Translations under genes and position numbers: made by a program
Notes under the pieces: generated by a model
What the model saw: only the letters and a program-made list of their open reading frames with translations
Databases searched by the model: none
Told to the model about the DNA's origin: nothing
From: Flavobacterium sp. SLB02
GTDB lineage: Bacteria > Bacteroidota > Bacteroidia > Flavobacteriales > Flavobacteriaceae
Assembly: GCF_009664855.1 (NCBI RefSeq)
Contig: NZ_CP045928.1
Location: 1,006,695 to 1,070,694 of the forward strand
DNA length: 64,000 nt
Direction: 5' to 3'
Shown: positions 34,912 to 42,534 of the stretch, piece after piece
How the letters are laid out: each line of letters begins with the position of its first letter
Numbering within the stretch: position 1 is the first letter of the stretch

Positions 34912-37731
34912 TTAACTTTTACGTTTACTTACTTTTTCTTTGCGAATCACTTTGTTGTGTTTTTCATCATAAACGGCGTCATAAATTTTTTGGCCTGTTT
35001 TACTAAAGATTTTAATTTTAGGATCCTTATGTGTTCCGGTAATAACAATTGGAAATCCGATAATACCAAAAGGAGGTAAACCCAATCGCATACGTAAATC
35101 TAAAAGCCCGTCGAAACTTGTGGTTCCTTTTATGGTAGGTCTAAAACCAGCCACGCTAAAGGTGAAACCTTCAATATGAATTAAATTATTATCGATAGTG
35201 GAATTGATTTCGATTCCTTTCAAATTAGGATCGTTCAAACCTTTTTGTCCGGTTTGAGAACTAATGCCATCAAATAACTTTAATCCTTTGACTTTTACAT
35301 CACGTAAATTCAATTTTCCCCCACCTTCAAGAGAGGCATAAATTGGACTCATGTTTCCGTCTAAATCGCCTTTTACTTTATAATCTACAGAAATAATTCC
35401 CTGTGCATTTTCTGCTGCAGTTACCATATCATGAAACATCGGAATTTCTTTGTAAGCTCTCTGAACGCTAAAATCTTTGGCCGTAAAATGAGCATCAAAG
35501 TGCGCAGATGTTGGCGATTCATCTTTGTATGTAGCATTGACCCCTACTAAACAATCGATAATATTAAAATTGGCATTTTCTAAATAAAAACCATCTTTTG
35601 TCATTCCGACTTTACCGAGAAGTTTGTTTAAAACCAGTCCGTTATACTCTACTTTATCTGCATTTGCGGTAAGTGCAACGTTTAGGTTTTTGGGTACAAT
35701 AACCACTCCGCTCATTTTTGGGTGATCTTCTTTGGCGTATTCCACTTCAAGATTACGATCTGTGTTTTCACCTTTTTTAAGGGCCATAAATTCATCCACA
35801 TTGATCAGTTTGGATTTCATTTTAAAATCCCCGCTTAGGGTTCCGTGCGATTCGAGAAAGTAATTAATGGTATTGAGTAAATATCCGTTTATGGCAAAAT
35901 CTGATTTTCCGTAAAAAGCATCAAATTTTTCAAACCACATTTTCTCATTCTGAAAACGGAAGTTTCCTTGTTTGATAAAAAAAGCTTTCGGGAAAAGTTC
36001 TGATGTAGCTTTGATGTTTTTTAAAATAATAGTTCCTCTATTATCCAGTTTCTCATATTGCCCTTTTGTGGCATAACTTTGTTTTCCTCTGAGCGAAAGA
36101 TCTGCTTTTGCATAACCCGTTACATCAAGTCCTTTTTGAGAGAAAACCTGATAAATTCGTCCAATGTTTAACTCTCCTTTTATTTTGGCATTGTAAGCCA
36201 GATCACTAAAATCAGATAAGGTTGCATTTACATACATTGGGTTTCCTTCAAAAACAAAGGATGCAGGAGCAACAGCCACAATCAAATCCTGAAAAGTTCC
36301 GGCTTTGTTGAGCACATTGGCTACAAAAGTGATGTCTTTTATAGGATTAGGATACGAGTCGGTTTTTAGCCAGCCGTTGCGCAATGAAATTCCGCCAATT
36401 GTTTTAGGGAATAATTTTTTCGAAGTACTAAAAACTCCTTTGGCCTGAATGTTTGTTTTTAAGGTTCCTTTTAGATCAATAGTGCTTAAACCCAGAGCAG
36501 CATCAACTGTAGCTAAGTCTAAATCTCCTTTTACGCTTGCATCGACAGTCATTTCGTTAAAACCTTTGCTGTGTAAATAAGCGTTGAAATAGTCTTTTTG
36601 GCCTACTTTAAATTTAAAAGTATCCAGATTTATTAATAATTTTTCGATATCTAATGAAGGTAGAACAGCATTTAGATTCATCTGAAAATCGGTAAGCGGG
36701 GCAGGAGCATTTTGGTAATTGATCGCGCCCTTGTCTATTTTTAAATTAAAAGCTAAATCGGGTTTTTGTTTTTTGGCAACATTGTAATTTCCTTTAAAAG
36801 TAAATAGTAAATCACTATTGCCTGAGATTTCGGTTTCATTCATCCAGGTTAAATATTCCGGAGGCATTACAGAAAACAGATCTTTAAGCGTAGTATTTTC
36901 AGATGCCGCTTTGATATTAATTTTATATCCATCTCTTAAAATGGTAAATAAACCAGTAAATTTTAAGGGTAATTTATTGATTCGTAATTCATTTTTTTGA
37001 AGAATAAACGAAAGTGCATGAGTATTAATTCGGGTAATTAAATCAGCACGAACTTCTTTTTTTCTAAGATAAGCGGTTCGGTCGTAATAGAAATCGACAT
37101 TATCGATTTGGGCATCCGTATTCAAATCAAAAATATCTTCACTCAAATTTCCTTTTCCAACATAATTAAAACCTTTTGCATCAACCAGGATTTTGGCTGA
37201 ACGATCGTTGTATTTTACATGACAGTCCTCAAGATCAATTCGTTCGAGTCGAATGGCAGTTCCTTCTTCGGGGGCATTAGGATCGTCCGGTTTTTTATCA
37301 CGATCTTCCGGAGCCACATAAATATTATAATTGGCCTGTCCTTTTTGGTTGACCATTATATTGATTAAGGCTTTAGAAACATATAATTTATTAATTTTTA
37401 CTTCATTATTAAAAATCAATCTCTTTAGGTTGATACCAAAGGCTACCTGTTCTGCTTGTAGTAAAGTATCATTGCTAAAGGGGGCCGATCCTGTCATGGA
37501 CAAATCATCCAGAGAAACAGTCAGGGAAGGAAAGTGTGTAAAAAACGAAAGTCTGGATTTTGAGAAATCCAGTTTAGTGTCTAATCGTTCGTTGGCGATT
37601 TTTTTTACTTCTGCAGCAACGGTTCCGGGAAATAGCAAGGGTATCAAAAACAATAATAGCAAGATACTTGCTATTACTATTCCTGTTACTTTTAAGATTT
37701 TCAGGCTTATATTTTTATGTGAGGTTTTCAT
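34912..37731 (-). CDS. AsmA-family envelope protein
   Basis: A 939-residue bridge-like envelope protein. One N-terminal membrane helix (about 14-34: ILKVTGIVIASILLLLFLIP) anchors it. It is followed by the AsmA N-terminal pattern VAAEVKKIANERLDTKLDFS, a long beta-rich repeat body, and the AsmA_2-type C-terminal stretch (GGGKLNLRDVKVKGLKLFDG, FDGLLDLRMRLGLPPFGIIG). It ends in a basic tail, KVIRKEKVSKRKS. AsmA-like proteins are long lipid-conducting grooves in the periplasm of other bacteria. Its position directly downstream of an MCE operon (80 bases) is consistent with a shared lipid-transport role. That functional link is inference. Confidence 0.88.
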   Translation of the reverse strand: MKTSHKNISLKILKVTGIVIASILLLLFLIPLLFPGTVAAEVKKIANERLDTKLDFSKSRLSFFTHFPSLTVSLDDLSMTGSAPFSNDTLLQAEQVAFGINLKRLIFNNEVKINKLYVSKALINIMVNQKGQANYNIYVAPEDRDKKPDDPNAPEEGTAIRLERIDLEDCHVKYNDRSAKILVDAKGFNYVGKGNLSEDIFDLNTDAQIDNVDFYYDRTAYLRKKEVRADLITRINTHALSFILQKNELRINKLPLKFTGLFTILRDGYKINIKAASENTTLKDLFSVMPPEYLTWMNETEISGNSDLLFTFKGNYNVAKKQKPDLAFNLKIDKGAINYQNAPAPLTDFQMNLNAVLPSLDIEKLLINLDTFKFKVGQKDYFNAYLHSKGFNEMTVDASVKGDLDLATVDAALGLSTIDLKGTLKTNIQAKGVFSTSKKLFPKTIGGISLRNGWLKTDSYPNPIKDITFVANVLNKAGTFQDLIVAVAPASFVFEGNPMYVNATLSDFSDLAYNAKIKGELNIGRIYQVFSQKGLDVTGYAKADLSLRGKQSYATKGQYEKLDNRGTIILKNIKATSELFPKAFFIKQGNFRFQNEKMWFEKFDAFYGKSDFAINGYLLNTINYFLESHGTLSGDFKMKSKLINVDEFMALKKGENTDRNLEVEYAKEDHPKMSGVVIVPKNLNVALTANADKVEYNGLVLNKLLGKVGMTKDGFYLENANFNIIDCLVGVNATYKDESPTSAHFDAHFTAKDFSVQRAYKEIPMFHDMVTAAENAQGIISVDYKVKGDLDGNMSPIYASLEGGGKLNLRDVKVKGLKLFDGISSQTGQKGLNDPNLKGIEINSTIDNNLIHIEGFTFSVAGFRPTIKGTTSFDGLLDLRMRLGLPPFGIIGFPIVITGTHKDPKIKIFSKTGQKIYDAVYDEKHNKVIRKEKVSKRKS

Positions 37732-37810
37732 TGTATTTTAATTTATTCCATATAATTTACATGGATCGATTTTAAAATAGGGCTCATAGAATAAACAAAC
37801 GAGGTATTTT

Positions 37811-38704
37811 TTATTTTCCTTTTTCAGCTTTTTTAGCTTCTTCGGCTTTTTGTTTTTCCAGTTTTTCTTTTTCTTCTTTGGCTTTCTCTGCTTTTTCCTT
37901 CTCTGCTTTAGCCTTTTCTTTTTCGGCTTTTTCAGCTTTCTCTTTTTCTTCCTTAGCCTTTTCTTCTTTCTCTTTTTCTGCCTTTTTCTGCTGTTCTTCT
38001 TGTTGCTCTTTTATTTCCTCTTTTTTCTTTTCTTTTTCTTTCTCTTTTTTCTTAAAGTAACCTTTAAGCAGGAAGTTGCTTTTTGCGGCTTCCATATTTT
38101 CGCTAAAACCTTTTGTACCTGATTCTAAGTTCGAAAGGGTATTGGAAACGCTGTTGGCCATTTTATCATCACGAACTAATCGTGCCAAAGCACCATTTCC
38201 GGTATTCATACTATGGCTAAAAATCGCAAGTTCATCGGTGATTACAGCAGCATTATCAACACTTTTTTTCACGCTTTTCATTAAATCCTGCATCTCAATT
38301 CCGTTTACCGAAGCAATTGCACCACCATTTTCTATAACTTTTGTAGATTTAACTCCTGGAGAAATAGTCAGTACTTTATCACCCATTAATCCGTCAGAAC
38401 CAATACTTGCGCGGGCATCTGTTTTAATAAATTCACGAACTTCATCTTTAATGACCATTCTCACTACAACCGAAGAATCGTTTATTAATTGAATTTCTTC
38501 GACTGTTCCGATATTAATTCCTGAGAAACGAACATTATTTCCCACCTCTAAACCGCTTACGGTTTTAAACTGTGATGTGATGTTGAATGTTGATCCAAAA
38601 AGATTTTTTTGTTTACCAATAAAGTAAATTGCCATTATAAAAAGCAATAAACCTATTGTTACAAACATTCCTAATTTCCAAGTATATCCAGATTGCTTAT
38701 CCAT
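37811..38704 (-). CDS. MlaD-like MCE-domain protein with Lys/Glu-rich tail
   Basis: A 297-residue substrate-binding component of an MCE lipid ABC system. It has an N-terminal membrane helix (about 10-30), then an MCE domain (36-115: FKTVSGLEVGNNVRFSGINI, then SDGLMGDKVLTISPG). A helical region follows (115-205). The last 90 residues consist almost only of Lys, Glu, Ala and Gln and should form one long charged helix. The tail is unusual in length; an interaction with the envelope or with another helix is conceivable. Long phenylalanine-rich frames on the opposite strand here are shadows of it. It lies 25 bases after the ATPase gene. Confidence 0.92.
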   Translation of the reverse strand: MDKQSGYTWKLGMFVTIGLLLFIMAIYFIGKQKNLFGSTFNITSQFKTVSGLEVGNNVRFSGINIGTVEEIQLINDSSVVVRMVIKDEVREFIKTDARASIGSDGLMGDKVLTISPGVKSTKVIENGGAIASVNGIEMQDLMKSVKKSVDNAAVITDELAIFSHSMNTGNGALARLVRDDKMANSVSNTLSNLESGTKGFSENMEAAKSNFLLKGYFKKKEKEKEKKKEEIKEQQEEQQKKAEKEKEEKAKEEKEKAEKAEKEKAKAEKEKAEKAKEEKEKLEKQKAEEAKKAEKGK

Positions 38705-38729
38705 GATTTCTAATTATTTATTTTTAGTA

Positions 38730-39515
38730 TTATTGAAAAAAAGAACGGACCCATTGGTCTTCGTCTTTTTCTAGTTCTTCGTATGTTCCTTCGGCATGTA
38801 TTACACCGTCTTTTAAAACCATAATGCGGTCGGCGGTCAGTTTGGCGCAAGCCATATCGTGGGTAATAATGATTGATGTTGTTTTGCGTTTGTGTTTGAT
38901 ATCCAGAATCAATTCGCTTATTTCACGAGAGGTTATCGTATCTAATCCTGTTGTGGGTTCATCATACAAAATGATTTCCGGTTTAAGGATTAAAGTTCTG
39001 GCAAGGCCAATTCGTTTTTGCATACCGCCTGATAATTCAGAAGGCATTTTATCAATTGCATCACTCAGCCCTACATTGTCCAGGGCTTCCATTACTTCAC
39101 TTTCAACTTCTTGCGGAGTTAAATCTCTCTTGTGTTTTTTTAATGTAAAAGCCAGATTTTCGCGAACCGACATTGAATCGTATAAAGCGCCACTTTGGAA
39201 CAAAAATCCAATACGGACTCTAATTTCATTGAGTTCCGGTTTTGTAAGGTTCAGTACATTTTCATCAAAAACTTTTATTTCGCCTTTATCAGGTTCAATT
39301 AGCCCCACAATACATTTTATCGTTACCGATTTTCCTGATCCGGAACGTCCTAATATTACTAAATCTTCGCCTTTGTTTACCGTAAGATTTACACCTTGCA
39401 GGACTTTGTTGTCTTTACCAAAAGTTTTATGCAAGTCTTTAATGACAATAATAGGATCTTGCTTTTTGGTTTTAGCAACTTTATCTTTTTCTATATTTTC
39501 TTTTTCCTTAATCAT
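38730..39515 (-). CDS. MlaF-like ABC transporter ATPase
   Basis: A 261-residue ATP-binding protein. Walker A is GRSGSGKS at 56-63, the signature motif is LSGGMQKR, Walker B is PEIILYDEPTTGLD, and the switch His lies in SIIITHDMACA. The first 20 residues are a charged extension. It pairs with the permease encoded one base upstream and the MCE protein downstream to move lipids between inner and outer membranes, as in the Mla and plant TGD systems. The direction of transport cannot be told from sequence. Confidence 0.95.
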   Translation of the reverse strand: MIKEKENIEKDKVAKTKKQDPIIVIKDLHKTFGKDNKVLQGVNLTVNKGEDLVILGRSGSGKSVTIKCIVGLIEPDKGEIKVFDENVLNLTKPELNEIRVRIGFLFQSGALYDSMSVRENLAFTLKKHKRDLTPQEVESEVMEALDNVGLSDAIDKMPSELSGGMQKRIGLARTLILKPEIILYDEPTTGLDTITSREISELILDIKHKRKTTSIIITHDMACAKLTADRIMVLKDGVIHAEGTYEELEKDEDQWVRSFFQ

Positions 39516-39516
39516 C

Positions 39517-40275
39517 TTAAAAAAATAAATCGGTTATTTGTACAGCAACCATATCAATAATAAAAATGGTTAACGAAGCGGTTACTACTGCAGAGTTTGC
39601 TGCTTTACCAACACTTTCGGTTCCGTTAGAAGCATTAAATCCTTTATAACAGCCAATCATTCCTATAAAAAATCCAAAGAAGAATGTTTTAACGGTTGCG
39701 GGAATTAAATCTAAAAATTCGAGTGATTGCAGGATTTGGGTCAGGTAGCGGTAAAAGTTTACATCTCCGTGAATATTGATACCTACATATCCGCCAATAA
39801 TACCTACCGCATCAGCAAAAAATACTAATAGAGGTACCATCAAGGTACAGGCTAATATTCTTGTTACTACTAAATAGTTATAAGGATTGATGGCAGAAAC
39901 TTCCATGGCATCGATTTGTTCTGTTACTTTCATAGAACCTAATTCGGCACCAATTCCTGATGAAATTTTACCTGCACAAATTAAAGCTGTAATCACAGGA
40001 GCAATTTCTCTTATTAAAGAAAGAGCGACCATACCCGGTAACCAGGATTCTGCTCCAAATTTTACTAAGGTTGGCCTGGATTGTAGTGTAAGTACCAAAC
40101 CCATAATAAAGCCGGTAATAGCTACCAGCGGTAATGATTTATAGCCAATAACATAACATTGTTTCAAAAACTCTTTTGTTTCGTAAGGCGGAATAAAAAC
40201 CTCCTTAAAAAACTGCTTTGCAAACACTGTTGCGTTTCCTATTTCTGTGAATGTATTTTTTAGAGTAAGTATCAA
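39517..40275 (-). CDS. MlaE-like permease of the MCE system
   Basis: A 252-residue inner-membrane protein with five to six helices, in the MlaE/TGD1 family. Signature stretches are LVAITGFIMGLVLTLQSRPT and ALSLIREIAPVITALICAGKISSGIGAELGSMKVTEQIDAME, where the EQIDAME element is the family hallmark coupling to the ATPase. It is the first gene of the operon permease-ATPase-MCE-AsmA. A near-consensus element (GTATTTTG, minus strand, about 40272-40280) precedes it. Confidence 0.95.
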   Translation of the reverse strand: MILTLKNTFTEIGNATVFAKQFFKEVFIPPYETKEFLKQCYVIGYKSLPLVAITGFIMGLVLTLQSRPTLVKFGAESWLPGMVALSLIREIAPVITALICAGKISSGIGAELGSMKVTEQIDAMEVSAINPYNYLVVTRILACTLMVPLLVFFADAVGIIGGYVGINIHGDVNFYRYLTQILQSLEFLDLIPATVKTFFFGFFIGMIGCYKGFNASNGTESVGKAANSAVVTASLTIFIIDMVAVQITDLFF

Positions 40276-40477
40276 AATACTATATTTTTAAGTTAAAGCT
40301 AATGCATGAAAATCAACGGTTTAAAAGGTTGTATACCCCTTGATTATTATAACTTAAAATTAGTTTAGAAGTACAGAGAAAATCTTACACAACTTTTTTA
40401 GAAGTTTATATAATTAACATAATCAAACACAATAATTATAATAAAGTAACGTTGTCGGGAAAATGTTAAAAAACAAA

Positions 40478-40501
40478 AAATCCCTTTAGAGAAAGGGATT
40501 T
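40478..40501 (-). terminator. Intrinsic terminator of the ketoacyl synthase gene
   Basis: A 10-bp perfect stem (AAATCCCTTT / AAAGGGATTT) with a 4-nt loop. On the minus strand it is followed by a T-run. It lies 28 bases after the synthase stop. Confidence 0.88.
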
Positions 40502-40528
40502 CATACTTTAATTATGTGAAGCGATGAA

Positions 40529-41773
40529 CTATTCTGTAAATTTTTTGAAGATTGAGCTGGCAATATGTCCTCCAAAACCAAAAGTATTGCTCATAGCATA
40601 ATTTACGATTCGTGGCTGTGCTTTTTCAAGAGTTAAATTAAATTTGTCTTTAAACTCAGTTTCTATTGTTTTGGTATTTATGGTAGGCGGAACTATGTTT
40701 TGCTGAACGGCTTTGATACAAGCAATGGCTTCTATAGCTCCGGCAGCTCCAAGTAAATGCCCGGTCATTGATTTTGTTGCGCTTATATTGGCATTGGGAT
40801 TTATTCCGAATACTTTTTCCATTGCTTTAAGTTCACTTAAATCTCCGGTTGGGGTAGAGGTAGCGTGAGCGTTAATGTAATCGATTTTGTCTGGCATAAT
40901 TTGAGCTTCTTCTAGAGCAAGTTCCATCCCTAGAATTGCACCTTGGCCATCAGGATGTGTTCCCGTTAGATGATAGGCATCGCCGGCTAAACCTCCTCCA
41001 ACAATTTCGGCAAGAATCACAGCATTTCTTTTTATCGCATGTTCGTAGCTTTCTAAAATAATCGCACCGGCACCTTCGCCTAAAACAAATCCATTTCTTG
41101 TTGCATCAAAAGGACGCGAGGCTTTGGTAAAATCATCATTTAAAGTAGATAATGCTTTTGATGCATTAAAACCACCAATAGAAGATTCTGTAATGGAAGC
41201 TTCAGAACCACCACTAATAATCATATCAGCTTTGCCCCAACGGATGTAGTTAAAGGCATCTATAATTGCGGTATTACTTGCAGAACAGGCAGAAACCGTA
41301 GTGTAATTAATTCCGCGAAGTCCATATTTAATAGAAATTGCTCCAGAGGCAATATTAATAATTCTTTTAGGGATGAAAAACGGACTAAATCGGGGTATTC
41401 CGTTTCCTAATTTATATTCGCTTATTTGTTCTTCAAAAGTAGAAACACCGCCATCACCGGAACCCCAGATAACACCAATTCTATTTTTGTTTAAAGAATC
41501 AAAATCAATATTAGCATTTTTAATAGCTTCATCCGTTACATATAATGCGTATTGGGTAAAAAGATCATATTTGCGAATTTCGTTTTTTTCAAAAATATGC
41601 TGAGGATCAAAATTCTTTACTTCACATGCAAATTTGGTTTTGAATTGTGAGGTATCAAATTTGGTTATTTCTGCCGCGCCGCTAACACCATTTATTAGCG
41701 AATGCCAATATTCAGATACACTATTTCCAATAGGAGTTACAGCTCCTAATCCTGTTATTACAACTCTTTTCAT
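40529..41773 (-). CDS. FabF-like beta-ketoacyl-ACP synthase
   Basis: A 414-residue KAS II-type condensing enzyme of the thiolase fold. The active site is complete: Cys163 (TVSACSASNTA), His303 (NAHATSTPTGD) and His339 (SMTGHLLGAAGAIE), with Lys335. The C-terminus GFGGHIASSIFK replaces the more usual GFGGTNA of housekeeping FabF. That and its isolation from fatty-acid genes suggest a paralogue for a special lipid rather than the main FabF. Its ATG overlaps the stop of the TetR gene by one base (TAATG), so its expression is coupled to that regulator. Confidence 0.9.
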   Translation of the reverse strand: MKRVVITGLGAVTPIGNSVSEYWHSLINGVSGAAEITKFDTSQFKTKFACEVKNFDPQHIFEKNEIRKYDLFTQYALYVTDEAIKNANIDFDSLNKNRIGVIWGSGDGGVSTFEEQISEYKLGNGIPRFSPFFIPKRIINIASGAISIKYGLRGINYTTVSACSASNTAIIDAFNYIRWGKADMIISGGSEASITESSIGGFNASKALSTLNDDFTKASRPFDATRNGFVLGEGAGAIILESYEHAIKRNAVILAEIVGGGLAGDAYHLTGTHPDGQGAILGMELALEEAQIMPDKIDYINAHATSTPTGDLSELKAMEKVFGINPNANISATKSMTGHLLGAAGAIEAIACIKAVQQNIVPPTINTKTIETEFKDKFNLTLEKAQPRIVNYAMSNTFGFGGHIASSIFKKFTE

Positions 41774-42330
41774 TATTTCTTAGGTCTTAATTCTGTTAAT
41801 ATAGTTTCTTTTACAGCTTCAAAATCATCTTGACCTGTAACTCTAGATAGTTGCACGATTGCGACCATATTGGTGATTATCATTAATGCTTTTGTTCGTG
41901 GACTAATTTTAAAATCAAATATTTTGAGTTCTTTTCCTTCTGTTAAGATCTCAGTTATCCATTCAATTACGAGTGTGACAAATATTTGTAATTCTGTTTT
42001 TATAGTTTCGTCGAGCGTATTTAAGTCTGTAGATAAGGAACCAACAATACAAATTTTATTCTCCAGTTTTATTTGAGAGTGAATCGCAAGGAAAGCTTCA
42101 AGTTTTACCAACGGACTTTCGTTGATAACTTTTAGCTTTAAATTTTCATATCTGACAACATGCTCTTTTATTGTTGCTACTCCCAAATCTGATTTTGTTG
42201 GAAAATGATAATGAATAGAAGCTGTTTTGATGCCTATATCATTAGAAATGTCTTTGAAACTAAATGCGTTATACCCTTTGTCTCTAATAAAATTATCTGC
42301 TTTTTCTATAATTGTTTCTCGTGTTGTCAT
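41773..42330 (-). CDS. TetR-family regulator coupled to the ketoacyl synthase
   Basis: A 185-residue regulator. The N-terminal HTH reads MTTRETIIEKADNFIRDKGY, then FKDISNDIGIKTASIHYHFPTKSDL, typical of TetR. The C-terminal part is a helical ligand-binding domain. The start at 42330 is used because the longer frame begins inside the -7 element. Its promoter has an inverted repeat in the spacer between -33 and -7, fitting autorepression. The gene is cotranscribed with the FabF-like synthase. An acyl-CoA or fatty-acid ligand would be logical but is inference. Confidence 0.88.
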   Translation of the reverse strand: MTTRETIIEKADNFIRDKGYNAFSFKDISNDIGIKTASIHYHFPTKSDLGVATIKEHVVRYENLKLKVINESPLVKLEAFLAIHSQIKLENKICIVGSLSTDLNTLDETIKTELQIFVTLVIEWITEILTEGKELKIFDFKISPRTKALMIITNMVAIVQLSRVTGQDDFEAVKETILTELRPKK

Positions 42331-42348
42331 GATAATAAATTTGAAAAA

Positions 42349-42378
42349 CAAATATACTACCTATTAGTAGATAGGCAA
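42349..42378 (-). promoter_or_regulatory. TetR-synthase promoter with operator in the spacer
   Basis: On the minus strand TTG (42376-42378), a 19-base spacer and TATATTTG (42349-42356) give a full Bacteroidota promoter. The spacer holds an inverted repeat TACCTAT-N6-ATAGGCA (42358-42377, one mismatch). A TetR dimer bound there would block RNA polymerase. Confidence 0.65.
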
Positions 42379-42467
42379 GTAGATTATGATTTATTTTTTA
42401 TTAGTTTAAGAATTATTTGCCATAGTAAAGTAAATAAGGTTCTGTTTTGAAAAGATTATAAAACAAA

Positions 42468-42491
42468 AAATCCCTTTTAGAAAAGGGATTT
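42468..42491 (-). terminator. Intrinsic terminator of the GT4 gene
   Basis: AAATCCCTTTT / AAAAGGGATTT pair over 11 bases with a 2-nt loop, followed on the minus strand by a T-run. It is nearly the same as the terminator at 40478-40501. It lies 43 bases after the glycosyltransferase stop. Confidence 0.85.
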
Positions 42492-42534
42492 TTAGGGTCA
42501 ATAGTATATTTAGTTAGAATATATGGTAAATCAA

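Noticed and set aside
37850..38122. Phenylalanine/serine-rich frames on the plus strand
   Set aside because: They are the complement of the Lys/Glu-rich tail of the MlaD-like gene on the minus strand. The extreme composition follows from that, and no promoter is present.
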